Positions 46,069 through 57,440 are shown, counted from the stretch's first letter. The stretch is DNA of 64,000 bases from Periplaneta americana (GCF_040183065.1 NC_091126.1:142663704-142727703), one strand, 5' to 3'. Notes: a model not told the origin generated them from the letters alone. Numbers and translations: made by a program.

Positions 46069-46745
46069 AATTCTGTGGCCGGGAGGTAAAAGGTCTTAAG
46101 TCAATTTTTTGTGAAAATGAAATTTTTATATATTCTGAAAGTGGAAACAACGCTCTACAATTTGGTAAACGGCTAAAGTCAAATAAGACTCCTGACTGGA
46201 TTTATAGAGCGTTACCAAATGTCCTAAGTACTTTCTGAATCGAGCACACACAGAATAAAGGGCTTAAGAATTTTTAATACTTTATTTCTTACAGACCATC
46301 ACATGTTTACTTTCCATGCTTCCCTATTAAAAATGTCTAAATTATATTTTAGCCATTATATCACATACTGATGCCTTTTCCTTTTAAAACTTTAAGCACC
46401 AGGGTAAACAGTCCTATAATTGTTTAAGACCCATTTTGCATTCCTAATAATTTACAGTTCTCATTTATTTTGATACGAAAAAGGTCTTATGTTTAAATAG
46501 TCCCTTCTACTCAGTTTGGATTCTAGTCTTAAAAGGGCTTAAGTGCGGCTAATTTTGGAAATAATCAAGTAAGTTGTTAAATGAGCAACATTACTTATTT
46601 TAGAAGAAATATAAACAAATAATATCCAGGAAAAACCTCTTAATTAGAAAAACTCTATAAATGACACCAATTTCAGTCTTTCTACTGCTCTCCTGAAAAG
46701 TATAAAATTTTTACTTAAGATCTTTTTCCTTCCGGCCACAGAATT
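46069..46745. mobile_element. TIR element, GGTCTTAAG family
   Basis: The ends AATTCTGTGGCCGGGAGGTA and, reverse-complemented, AATTCTGTGGCCGGAAGGAA continue through AAAGRTCTTAAGT. The word GGTCTTAAG, with variants, recurs near 46093, 46261, 46424, 46482 and 46534. The flanks are low-complexity (GTATTGTGTAT on both sides), so the TSD cannot be fixed. Confidence 0.85.
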
Positions 46746-46746
46746 G

Positions 46747-46862
46747 TATTGTGTATTTTATAATTGTATTTGTATTGTGTAATTGTATTGTGTATTGTTT
46801 ACATTGTGTATACCACTGCCACCGGGTGCTTGCCCACTTGCAGTGTAAATAAATACAAACAA
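46747..46862 (+). mobile_element. LINE-like 3' tail
   Basis: CCACTGCCACCGGGTGCTTG, then CCCACTTGCAGTGTAAATAA and AATACAAAC, resemble the 3' end of an insect LINE. No coding part was seen. Confidence 0.5.
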
Positions 46863-47655
46863 ATTATAAATACATTCCTAAGTTCCTAAATTAAAAATGT
46901 AAATCAAGCAATACACAGTTCATACACTCGAGACACACATTCGTAAATACCATATTCGAATGAAATCCAGTTGTATTTAATCTGACAGAGTTAAATGTAA
47001 CAGAGATTTACATGAAACTGTTTTTATCTGTACAGTTTGCGGTCAATTTAGACTCAGCTCTGGCTGAAGCGAAGGACGTAAAAACGCGTGTTGGTTCAAG
47101 CTGTGTTGCTATGGATTGTTTTGAATTAATTTTTTTCTCTTAAATGAACAACAATTTCTTTAGCATGAAATTGTTTCCACACCAGAATGACTTTCCGACC
47201 AGGTTTAATTGTTTTTGGAGCAGAACGTTTCATATGCGCAATCTCCTGAACAACAATTACGATAAGTTAGAACTCTTTTAAATAGCGAAGTCTATAGGCC
47301 GCGCCACCGTTTTTGGCATGTGAAATAAGTAATGGGAACCTTAAGTGAGAGTATCTTACCCTAGCAGTAGTCTATGGGCGATAAAGCTGACAATAAAATT
47401 GTGACTAGCTAATTGTTGATGCGACATGTATTTAGGAGGAGATATCGTTCTCAGCTGCAGTGACAACAGAAACTCACTGACTGGACACTGTACTCAAGCT
47501 TTCAACGCAGGAACGCTATGTAAGGAAAGTCAAGTGCAAGTATCTTTACTTCTGCCGCAGTCTGGGCGGCAAGACTGGCAACTGTGGTTGGCAGATTGCT
47601 GACGTGACGTATATAGGAGGTGTAACCATTCTCAGTTACACTATCAAACTTAACC
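46863..47655. other. unannotated stretch
   Basis: No supported gene or named repeat. Confidence 0.3.
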
Positions 47656-47659
47656 TCAA

Positions 47660-47925
47660 CCGTCCACACCTGTGGAGTAACGGTCAGCGCGTCTGGCTGC
47701 GAAACCAGGTGGCCCGGGTTCGATTCCCGGTCGGGGCAATTTACGTGGTTGAGGTTTTTTCCGGGGTTTTCCCTCAACACAATACTAGCAAATGCTGGGT
47801 AACTTTCGATGCTGGACCCCGGACTCATTTACCGGCATTATCACCTTCATTTCATTCAGACGCTAAATAACCTTAAATGTTGATACAGCGTCGTAAAATA
47901 ACCCAATAAAATAAAATAAAAATAA
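47660..47925 (+). mobile_element. tRNA-derived SINE, nearly full length
   Basis: The head has GTGGAGTAACGGTCAGCGCG and GGGTTCGATTCCCGGTCGGG (B box GGTTCGATTCC). The body has GGTTGAGGTTTTTTCCGGGG and ACTCATTTACCGGCATTATC, and the end has ACAGCGTCGTAAAATAACCC with (AATAA)n. Polymerase III boxes look intact. This is the best preserved SINE in the window. Confidence 0.93.
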
Positions 47926-48018
47926 CTTCAACCAGGTAACTTGCCCCGACCGGAATTCAAACACGGGCCACCTGGTTTCGCGGCCAGATGTGCTGACCGT
48001 TACTCCACAGGTGTGGGC
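47926..48018 (-). mobile_element. truncated SINE head, inverted against the previous SINE
   Basis: The minus strand has CACCTGTGGAGTAACGGTCA and AACCAGGTGGCCCGTGTTTG, then GTCGGGGCAAGTTACCTGG. It lacks the body. It starts directly at the tail of the upstream SINE, so the pair forms a ~90-bp inverted repeat around a 265-bp unit. Confidence 0.9.
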
Positions 48019-49705
48019 TATTTCATTTAAATCTGTGGACAATTAATTATGTATAATTATTGAAGCAGTACAATGTATGAATGAAAATAATTTCCATAGT
48101 TTTTGTGCTTATAAGAAAAATGCGTTCTACTTGTAAACCAAAAAATCGAGTTGCGGTTGTGTCGGGGACACGGCCCTCGGTTTTAGTGAATAGCTTTGGC
48201 TTAAATCAGCAGCTCTAGACGAGATATTTCGTTTGGCACTAAAATCATAACGCTAGCACATCTGAGTCACGAGATATACTGAGCAGAAATTTTCGCCGAC
48301 GCCCAAAATGGCAGCCAGTCGCCACGGTCTTCATCCGCGCCTCGCGCACGCGCGACGTCAAGTCAAGGCCATGCTCGCATCGTAGTCGTATACGCGATCG
48401 AACGAGACCACATTTATTTCAATCGTGGTGTTAGTCACGAAGTTATAGTTTTGGAATTGATCTCACTGCAAACGTTATAGCGAGGTTTCCGTTCTGTTAC
48501 TCCATGTGTAGGTCAGATTTCAGAGACGTAGTTACGTCAAAATGAAATATGTTCTTATTTTGATATCTATTAAATTATTTCACTTAGATGTGTCTAAGTA
48601 ATAGTTCAAGGAAATAACTATAGACGGTAATGGTTTTCGCAGCATGGAGAAGAAAATGAATTCTTGCAGACGTATAAATGTCACCCATAGCAGTGGATCC
48701 TCGCAATATGTCATGTACATTTGTTTAATTTTACTGTACACTTTGGACAGATAGAGGAACATTACAGTGCGGATACTATCTTCCTAAGAGCCATATATAA
48801 CAATCTTAAACACTGGCTGCTCGTCTTCAACATTGCATGGAGTTTTTCGTTTATACTGGAAGCGGAAATTCTATTGTCCTCGAGGGTTGCAAAAGAAAGG
48901 TTCCGAGCAAAAAGAAGGCAAAAGAAGAAAAACGTTACCAAAATGCCGTTAAAACATTTCATATAACTGCCATCCCTTTATGATGTTGAGCATACAGGAA
49001 AACACCATTTGTTTTATAGATGATGTGGAGATATTTATAACTGGTGATAAAAGGTGTCACATCTATTTCAAAGTTTGGCAGGACAATGCTGCTTGTTTCT
49101 TATAGAAAAAAGCGGGGGAAACTCCTCGGGTTTTACACGGAGAGCTGCTTGCAGGGCTTTTTAAAAGAGGCTATACGTATCGGGTGGCAGGATATTCTTC
49201 TGCCCCAACCCATTCCGATGGGGGGGAGAAAGGGTGGAAGGGAGATGGGGCGCGGAAAGTGGCTAGCGGCGGCCACCCGCACACAACCCCATCCTCACTC
49301 ATTCCTTGGCCACCAGTTCCCCATTTTATGTCCCCTTTATACTCTCCCGACGTCACGGAATCGTTCACTTCTGCCTAAGTGCAGCGAGATACGTGAATTC
49401 TCCGGAAAATGCATCCACGACAGAATCGCAGTTTCCTCACTCGTCGCATTCGAATTCTGAGGGTGTGCGCCACAATCCTTCGAGGGCTACAGAGAATGTA
49501 CTAGGTAGCGACCCTTTTAAACTACGGAGTAGTAGTATTTAGAGTAGGTGACCATGAAGTCGCAAGAGAGCACTGGTGGAATAACAATGGCCGAGGAAAC
49601 AAAAGAACGCCGCAGAAACTTATCCGACAACAGCTTTCTCCACTGCAAGTGTCAAACGATGTCATGAAGGTAAGACAATTTATTTATAATATAAAATGAT
49701 AAAAT
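48019..49705. other. unannotated stretch with two GC-rich segments
   Basis: Besides the promoter-like segment at 48290-48420, 49130-49350 is GC- and purine-rich (GATGGGGGGGAGAAAGGGTG). No protein was recognised. A donor-like ATGAAGGTAAGAC lies near 49664. Confidence 0.35.
48290..48420 (+). promoter_or_regulatory. CpG-rich promoter-like segment
   Basis: CAAAATGGCAGCC resembles a YY1-type site, and CGCGCACGCGCGAC and GTATACGCGATCG make it locally CpG-dense on an AT-rich background; CTCGCGCACGCG resembles an NRF1-type site. No following gene was identified. Confidence 0.35.
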
Positions 49706-49713
49706 AAGCTAAT

Positions 49714-50708
49714 AAGTAGGCTTCGTATTCCAGCTACCTAAAGACTGAAGTTAAAGACACACTGGATATATAGTACGCCGAACACTGGTAATGCAACGGA
49801 TAAGGATATAAACAAACAGGTCGAACAACGCTGCGTGTTCGTGGAGTAAAGTCAACTCCCGACATTCTGAAGCTATACTGGTAAACACATTATTGAGCGG
49901 TGATGTTCACTTTCGTTGTGATCTTTGCCGTGAATAATAACGTGCATTCGTAAGTCACGGAACTTGAAATGATTTTATATTGCAAGAAATTCTTTCAATA
50001 GCACATGATGTTATTGGTGCATGATGTAGTACAAGATATTCCTATTGTCTGATATTTTTTCGTGTTTCATTAGGATATTGCATGTCGCTCAACACTGAAA
50101 AGCCACTAATTTTCTATGTAGATACTTCTCTATAAATTCCCTAAAATGTAGATTATTCAATTTATTAATTGGAATGTTGGCACTGAACATCATGGTAGGC
50201 TACACAAATCCATGATATACGTCGAGTTAATATCTTCATAATTTTCAGATTTAAATGGTACTGATTTTTTTAGATTGCGTTCAACACATTTTGTGTCTTT
50301 TGGTATTGCAGTGTATTTCAGTGTAATGTTTTTTTTTTTTTTTCACTTTTACGTTTATTTAACACAATTTATATGTAATGTTGTCTATATTGACAGCGAA
50401 AATATCAGTTCAAAAGGAGTAAAATGTAATGATACGCAAAATTACACGCTTGAGCGTCTTACCTAAGGCATTTTACCTCTGCTATGAACCTTTAATCAGC
50501 CACAAAGATGTAGTTATTTAAATAATACGACTAGTAAGAGCAGTGATCGATAAGACTACTCACTATGACTGCGTCCCGATTTTGACTTTCTAGAGAATTC
50601 GTAACTATTTTGTATACGAAAGTACCTGTACCAGCGCTGTGACGTCACATATACTTCGAATCAAACAACTTCATTCTAGTTTATAGGTAGCTGAAATACG
50701 AAGCCTAC
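49714..50708. mobile_element. TIR element with 6-7-bp TSD
   Basis: The ends GTAGGCTTCGTATTCCAGCT and, reverse-complemented, GTAGGCTTCGTATTTCAGCT continue ACCTA. TAATAA(G) flanks both sides (49708-49714 and 50709-50715). A TSD of 6-7 bp fits P or Dada elements. No transposase was recognised. Confidence 0.88.
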
Positions 50709-50838
50709 TAATAAGAATTAAAATGTGTACATGGATTTATTTTGTGCCAATGACAATGGGGAAATGAGAGGAGTAAAATGTAATGATACGCAAAAAACAC
50801 GTCCTTGCAAGGGAATTCTGGGAATGGGAAAAACTGAT

Positions 50839-50900
50839 ATGTGAACTCCAAGCCTGTTGGCCACTTGTCTGTGAACTCCAAGCCTGTTGGCCACTTGTCT
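50839..50900. repeat. 31-bp perfect tandem duplication
   Basis: TGTGAACTCCAAGCCTGTTG, then GCCACTTGTC, is present twice in a row. Confidence 0.95.
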
Positions 50901-51207
50901 CACCCCGAGATTCGCCGTTCAATGGAGGCAAATTTATTGAAGTATGAATCGGGAAGCCAACAATGATGAACGTAACCTAATAGCTAACCTTTTAGGGGGA
51001 GACGTATGAGGGAATAGCCACAGATTACGATGGACGAACATATTAAAAGACGGTAAATCGAGTGCGATTGCAACAATCTTCGAAAGACAAGGGATCAGAC
51101 CCATTGCACTGTGCGCGTGAAATTCGTGTAATATTACATAAATGTGTAATCGATTGTTGTTTATCCATATATGTAAACCAGAGCGATTATTTTCTGTAAC
51201 ATGAACA

Positions 51208-51470
51208 ATATATATTTTTTACTTGATTGTTTAACGAAGCTGTATCAACTACGAGGTTACTTAGCGTTGATGAGATTGGTGATAGCGAGATAGTATTTGG
51301 CGAGGTGAGCCCGAGGATTCGCCATGGATTACCTGGCATTCACCTTACGGTTGGGGAAAACCTAGGAAAAAACCCAACCTGGTAATCAGCCCAAGCGGAG
51401 ATCGAACACGCGCCCGAGCGCAACTTCAAACCGGCAGGCAAGCTCCTTAACCGGCTGAGTCACCCCGGTG
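51208..51470 (-). mobile_element. tRNA-derived SINE, second family
   Basis: The minus strand begins CACCGGGGTGACTCAGCCGG, with B-box-like GTGTTCGATCTCC, then TGGGTTTTTTCCTAGGTTTT and the tail TGATACAGCTTCGTTAAACA. It has the same body type as the copy at 60535-61137. Its 5' end abuts the Transib element, whose TSD (CGGTG) came from it. Confidence 0.9.
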
Positions 51471-53277
51471 CACAGTGGGACGGATTGCGATTCTAGCCGG
51501 AACAAAATCAATTTTCACACGTTCTCATTTTTATGCGTGTCCTATCTCAAGTTGTTGCTAATGAATCACAGAATGCTTATCTATGAGAAAGAAGCTTTGA
51601 CACTATACATACGGACGTCACACAATGATGTTGACGAGGATTCCCCTCCGTAACCAGTTTTATTGCTCAGCCACGCTGAAATAGTGTAAGAAGCAAGCTT
51701 GTTTTCTGTGATCTGGGAGTGAAACATTTTGTTATTCTGAAATGGAAAATGAAGAACAAGGTTTGTAGATAATTATTATATAAATGGTATGTTCAAAATA
51801 ATTTTGAATTTTTAGAATCGGCACGTTAACTGAACGACGGAAAATGCAATTTTTTAAAACTATTTCTCAAAGTAAACGTTGACTTATAATAGGAGAGTCA
51901 CACAGAGTCACATTTACTTTTATGTCATAATGTAGGTTTAAGTATGCACTTTAAGACTAACCTAGTTTCATTTGCTCCTACTGACCGCTCTGCATGTGGT
52001 TAATTTTTTTCAGACTCGGAACCGCTACCGGTGATTTCGCGCCGTGATCTATTTCCAATACTCGCCAATAAAAGTGGCGACTTGGATGAACTATATAGAT
52101 ATGTTTTGAACAAATTATGTATTGAAACATGTGGTTCTAATAGTGAGAAGTGCATTCATAATATTTTGAAAAATATTCGAAGTAATTTTAACAGACGTTG
52201 GATGCAGTGTCGCCATAAAAAGGATTATTGTCTAAAAAACATTGTTCTTGGCAGGTCAGAGGCAACAACAAATATATTTTTGAAGCTATAAAACAGGGGC
52301 TTATTTCTAGATTTCGCTCTCAATTAGGTCTTCTTATTGACAAACCGAAATGTGGTGGCCCTGGGACATCAAATGACGGCAATATAGCACTTTGTTTGTT
52401 TTTTTTTTTTTTTTGAAAACCCACAAATTACAGCCAATATTACGCTCATTAGTAAGACCTCATTCACAGATTTTCTGTAATTTTATGCACCATTTCATGT
52501 GGATATTCAACATACAGTATATTGAGGCGTTTGAGATGTACACCAATGATACAGCCCATTTATATGTATAATAGATATATCCATGATACTACATGCCATC
52601 CAGCGTCCATAACATACTCATACTGTACATGTAGGAAAAATTGCAGAAACTGTGATACTTCCTATTGGGATGTTATCTGAAGATGCTCAAGAGGCAAGAC
52701 AAAAACATTTACAAAAGTACAGGTTAGATCACGCTAGGAAGTGTCCTCGTGAGAGAAACTTAGATGTCCTACACATGTTGCTAGTATCTTCTGATCCCAT
52801 CATATCCCAAATCAACCGACATCCAAATACAAGAAAATCGAAAATGTAATTTGAGGTAATTAAACTGCTACAAGTACCAGCTGCGAGTGCCAACAACAGC
52901 ACTGCTCAACTGCAACCCCAAGATGAGGACGACAGTAGCGCTAGCGGATCCGACACTTCTGGAGATACAACAGACGCTTCAGATTTCTAAACATGAGTCA
53001 TAAAATTTACTACATATATTACTTTTCTCTTCGTAGTAGTCTGTAAAATAATTTCTATTTACTTTAATTTTTATTTGCATTAGTTTTATGAAATTTCTAT
53101 TACTTTACGATTCTTTTTTTAATAAATAGGCATTCTATACTAAAATAATAATTCTCATACAAATATTTCACCAAATGTCATAATTATTTACCTTCATTTT
53201 GCTATTTTCAACGATTCGAAAGGAATTTATCAATATTAGATTTTGTTCCGGCTAGAATCGCAATCCGTCCCACTGTG
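51471..53277 (+). mobile_element. Transib DNA transposon, internally deleted
   Basis: The two ends are a perfect 39-bp TIR starting CACAGTGGGACGGATTGCGA and ending GGAACAAAATC, with a 5-bp TSD CGGTG (51466-51470 and 53278-53282). A CACAGTG start plus a GC-rich 5-bp TSD defines Transib, the superfamily from which the RAG1 core is thought to derive. At 1.8 kb it is shorter than full Transibs (about 3 kb). Confidence 0.95.
52019..52990 (+). pseudogene. Transib transposase remnant
   Basis: N-terminal and middle pieces read RRDLFPILANKSGDLDELY, then QLGLLIDKPKCGGPGTSNDG. After a T-rich gap (52398-52416) the C-terminal piece reads LPIGMLSEDAQEARQKHLQK and LDVLHMLLVSSDPIISQ. The GTSNDGN and LPIGMLSE blocks are characteristic of Transib transposases. 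The catalytic core between them is largely deleted, and frames change between pieces, with a stop near 52290 and at 52848. Not functional. Confidence 0.8.
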
Positions 53278-53517
53278 CGGTGATGTCAAATTTGTTTTCT
53301 GAATATGTAAATTTTTACCTCATGTTTTGTTATATTTATCAAGAAATCTGGTTTAAAGCCATTACTTAAAAAAACCGTGCCAATTTATGCTACAATATTA
53401 ACTAAATAGACACAGAAAATATGAAATAAATCTAACCACTAAAAGCTGAGATATTGTACACTTTGTAGAGAAAATATAAACTCATGTAACATCATCACTA
53501 GAGACCGGATTTTAAAG

Positions 53518-53708
53518 GGAAAATTTTTGGCGAAAACGTAATACGGCGAACGCCAGTAGGGGAAGTTATCCCCACTTACATGAAATGTGCATTCGACACA
53601 ACACTAGCCTATCACGTAGAGTGTGTGGTGAGCTTGTAGGGGAAAAGTGGAAAGGGGTCGTGGGCGGAGCTTAACGTTCGCCGTATTACGTTTTTCCCAA
53701 ATTTTTCA
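53518..53708. mobile_element. ~190-bp MITE
   Basis: GAAAACGTAATACGGCGAAC on the left and GAAAAACGTAATACGGCGAA on the right (reverse complement) form a ~30-bp TIR. The TSD is not clear because both flanks are A/T-rich. Confidence 0.85.
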
Positions 53709-53779
53709 TCAAAAAAGGACAAAAAAGGGAAAGTTACAGCAAAAAAAAGGACTTGAAAAAGGACTACATTACTCCCCAA

Positions 53780-54005
53780 ACAACTTCAGCACATTCATGG
53801 ATATACATGGCACAAACATTCCTACATTTATATCTTCACAACATAAGGAAAGTGTTGTATTTGATATAGTCAAAGAAGGACTTCAAAATGGACTAATTGA
53901 AAACACACTTCAGCACATTCATGGATACACATAGCATACACAAGCTTATAATTATCGCTTCACAACAGAAGGAAAGTGTTGTATTTGATCACATTCAACA
54001 TTTTA
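53780..54005. repeat. imperfect tandem duplication, period ~123 bp
   Basis: CAGCACATTCATGGATAYAC and GGAAAGTGTTGTATTTGAT each occur twice (53788 and 53911 for the first). Confidence 0.85.
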
Positions 54006-54356
54006 ATATGTTTCAATATGATTCTGCCTCTTTGAATGCAGAATGTCGTTATAAACAGAAAATGACCGCTCAACATCAACTGAAACCAGAGGTAAAAATT
54101 TTCCTTTTATCCTGAACTCTAAATCAGCAAACTTTATTAGGTTTTCAATGTCGGGAATGAGAAGAACGTCGTCGTTTGTTTACATCTCAGGTCAGCGTGC
54201 TCAGGTCACTGTCACAGGGATCGAATGAGTCTCGTTTTGCGCTGTTGTCACATTGCTCAAGTATATATTCGAGACCATACACAAACCAACATTACTGTAA
54301 CTGGAATAGAAATGGTTGAGCATATTACGCAACTGGATGAGGAACAATGGCTCGTA

Positions 54357-54600
54357 CACGCTGTGGAATAACGGTTAGCATGTCTGACCGAGGACGAGCG
54401 GGCCCATGTTCAAATCCTGGTTGATACAAGTTACCTGGTTGAGGTTTTTCCCGGGTTTTCCCTCAACCCATTAAGAGAAAATTTAAGCGCTAGAGCCCGG
54501 GCTCATTTCACTGACATTATCACTTTCATTTCACCCAGATGCAAGATAAACATTGCAGTTGATAAAGCGTTGCAAAATAAACTAATCAAAAATTTATTTA
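54357..54600 (+). mobile_element. tRNA-derived SINE, diverged
   Basis: Same family as 47660-47925: TGTGGAATAACGGTTAGCAT, then GTTACCTGGTTGAGGTTTTT and CTCATTTCACTGACATTATC. The B box is degenerate (TGTTCAAATCC). Older than the 47.7-kb copy. Confidence 0.85.
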
Positions 54601-54944
54601 TAGGTGGAGACACCGGAAGAATATTATTAACGTTTTCAGCTCAATAAAAATTGGTATTATACTTAAGTACGTTGTGAGAGTCTAAATATATATTTGTGGT
54701 ACATTTTGTGTACAAAGCCACAAAAAGTAAGGCAAATGTTTGTGGGAAAAGTTCTGTAGTAGACAGCATGACTATCAGCAGCTCTCACGTTTTAATACCA
54801 AATTTTTTTATCGGCGTAAACGAGATGGAATGACGAGTAAAGGCTGAATTTATACTATTCTACAAGGATCAGAAAGTAGAAAATGCAATGCAAGCACTAC
54901 TCAATGCTATGTCCGTATGTCTAACATTCATTCTAATTAACCAA

Positions 54945-55115
54945 GGTGGTTCATGCGTTATGCACGGGACCCGCATTCGGGAGGTCTGCGGTTTAAATCC
55001 CTCGACCGACCAATCCTGACTGTGATTTTTATTTGGTTTACCACAGTTATTTAAACAAATTCCGGGGTGCAAGTTTCATTGCCACGATCCATTTCCCTTC
55101 CTCTTCCCTGTAGAA
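54945..55115 (+). mobile_element. tRNA-derived SINE, third family
   Basis: The head has GCATTCGGGAGGTCTGCGGT and TTTAAATCCCTCGACCGACC, then TCCTGACTGTGATTTTTATT and CAAATTCCGGGGTGC. The body matches the insect SINE type with a CGACCATCCTGACTG junction. Diverged. Confidence 0.75.
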
Positions 55116-55560
55116 AAAGAATTTAGATTTCATATCATATCATTCATCTTCATCATTTCATTTCATAGGCATATTCAGATCATGACGCATGTCTTCGTCT
55201 GCTTGCAGGAGGGGTGTCCCCTTCGAAACCGTCTCTGGGTTCTGAGCCTTTCGCAATATCTCTGCCAGGATTCAATCTTTAAGAGCATTTTCGAGGTTGC
55301 TTCGACACCTTAGAAGGGCTGTCGGAATGGATCCTGTACTGCTTGTTCACCCTGGTGGATTGAACTTAAGGCGGGAGAATGTAGGGGGCCCATTGAGTGA
55401 GCGGGTGAAGGGTCTCATGCGGCCGGTGGGCTGGTACACCTCTTTCTCATTCACCACAATTCGGGGTGTACAATAGGCTACTGCCGAGCAGATATGCTGA
55501 AGGGTCGTCTCTAACCAGCACCTAGCCACTCAATATTACCATTACCACTACTACACTATC
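55116..55560. other. unannotated stretch
   Basis: Moderately GC-rich; possibly repeat-derived. No gene seen. Confidence 0.3.
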
Positions 55561-55561
55561 T

Positions 55562-55875
55562 AGAAAAAAAGTAATTGGGCACTGTTTTTGCCCTTTTAGA
55601 ATCTCGTGGTATCACCTCTTGTTGCTAAAACAGCAGCCACCCTGCCAAGCATGCTCTCCACTAGTTTGTGTAGGATATACACTGGAATGCGTAGCCATTT
55701 CTCTTGCAACATGACACTCAGTTGGACAATGGAAATTGGCCGCATCTACAGAGACCGCAATCGCCGGTCCAATTCTTCCTAAAGGTGCTCAATTGGATTG
55801 AGATCAGAATTCTGTGTAGGCCATTTCAACCGGTGAACATTATTGTCTGCATACCACTGCATAGTAGCCGCCGAA
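55562..55875 (-). mobile_element. Tc1-like transposase C-terminal fragment
   Basis: The minus-strand reading gives VHRLKWPTQNSDLNPIEHL, a TAG where Trp is expected, EELDRRLRSL, another TAG, then EKWLRIPVYILHKLVESMLG and VAAVLATRGDTTRF. This is the end of a Tc1-family DD34E transposase, including the DLNPIE block with the last catalytic Glu. The N-terminal two thirds are absent and two stops break the rest. Confidence 0.92.
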
Positions 55876-56518
55876 ATGAGGTTTTTTGGGGGGTTTTTCT
55901 CTCACGCCTATGGATGAACTTTATCAGGCGATTAGAATCCCACTCATCTTCGCCACTTCCTTTCCTCCCCCGTCATTCTTTCCTCATCATCCCGTTTCTG
56001 GTTTTTCATATCACTCTATCGGCGGCCTCCCGAAGCTGCTGACTCGACCGGCCTCCGTGGAATGTAGTTCAGCGATGTTGGATGGCTTCTGCAATGGCTC
56101 CCGAGGCGGACCTACTCGGGGGAGGAGATTCGCCTCGGACCGACAGGGGGGCCTTGAGGGAATTTGCCGAAGCAGAAATGGTACATGAATTCTGTCGGCT
56201 GTAGTGATCGGTCGTTAAGGGAGTCATGTGGTTAGGGCAGTGCGCGTAGGGGATCTGTGGCACGCAACTCATTCCATATCGAGGGTTAGCGCAATAGATC
56301 TCAATAGGTTCGAGTGCTGGGCCATCCGTGGCCCCCCTCAGTTAAATTCTATTACATTCCAAATTCCAAGGTATTACTAGGACACGGAGAGGAGAAATTT
56401 GGCCGAGGATCTAATTTAGGCTGGGAGGTTTTTAAAGTGCTGGAAAACTCCAACAAGGGACACAAGAGTTAAAGTCTATCCTGAAGGACATGAGCTCCGG
56501 ATTTTTGCGTCCTGAAAA
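55876..56518. other. repeat-like GC-rich stretch
   Basis: 56230-56350 has a tRNA-like arrangement (GGTTAGGGCAGTGCGCGT, then AGGTTCGAGTGC). The rest (CCCGAGGCGGACCTACTCGG) is unrecognised. Confidence 0.35.
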
Positions 56519-56592
56519 ATCCATCGACCCCATTCGGGTTTGAACCCACAATCCTTGGGTCTAGAGGAGACCGCTTGGTAGCAGTAAGTTGC
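56380..56592 (-). mobile_element. SINE-like repeat with B box
   Basis: The minus strand has TGCTACCAAGCGGTCTCC and GTGGGTTCAAACCC (B box), then TTTTTCAGGACGCAAAAATC and CATGTCCTTCAGGATAGAC. tRNA-like head plus unrelated body. Confidence 0.6.
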
Positions 56593-57440
56593 AAAAAGAA
56601 CCTTGGTAGAGGAGGATTTGAGAATGAGAGTTATCCAGCCTGTCCACCTCAAATTTGAGGAATCGCTCCCTAAAGAGGGTCATTTCACCCCACAGACGTG
56701 CAGAAAAGCCCACAAAGAAATTGTATGTGGATGTCTAAAGCTAGTGACGAAAGTGCAACACTGAACTAAATAAGTCGGTAACAGCTACAGCTGCACAAGT
56801 GATATCAGATCGAAGTTTTATTGTTTAACCCAGTAAATAATTCGAGAGAGTCTGCCGCGTGGATAGGCAGGCAGTTTCGGTAAATTTCCCTACAGCAAGA
56901 GTTACAAAAATAGTTGTTGATCATGTGGAACATGTACTAATGACTACAAAATTTGTTTGGCGGGTGGCTTCGATTGTAGGAGAGCATGAAAGAAGTTAAG
57001 TCACGCCAATCGGAACTCCGGCTTAATGTCTCTCTGGCATGAACACAGGGAAGCAATAACAACGGGCACGCCACACACTGGACGGGCATACCGTAATAAT
57101 TCCCAGACTTCGCTTCGTTTCCTTCCTGGCCACGTTCCTAGTAAACAACGACACGGCGATGTGATAGACCTACTTCTTGCAGATACTTCCAGATTTCAGA
57201 TCAACAAATTATCGGAGGAGGGAGATTTTTCCAGAAATATTCCGTTTTCTGTTCCTATCTCTGTGACGTCTTCAATCCTATCATCTCTTACCAAACTTAC
57301 ACTGTCGGAAATTAAAAAAATTGGCGTCATGAATATGACATATTTCTCAGTGTACAGGGTGTATAAAAAATGTCGCTTCAGAAACATACATAATGGTAGA
57401 GTACGTTAAAATGTACAAAAGGACAAAAACCTAACCCTTA
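56593..57440. other. unannotated stretch
   Basis: The reading frame at 57026-57409 gives no recognisable protein. No repeat identified. Confidence 0.3.

Noticed and set aside
57026-57409. 127-residue frame as a host gene
   Set aside because: It has no recognisable domain, no splice or promoter context, and a low-complexity end; chance cannot be excluded.
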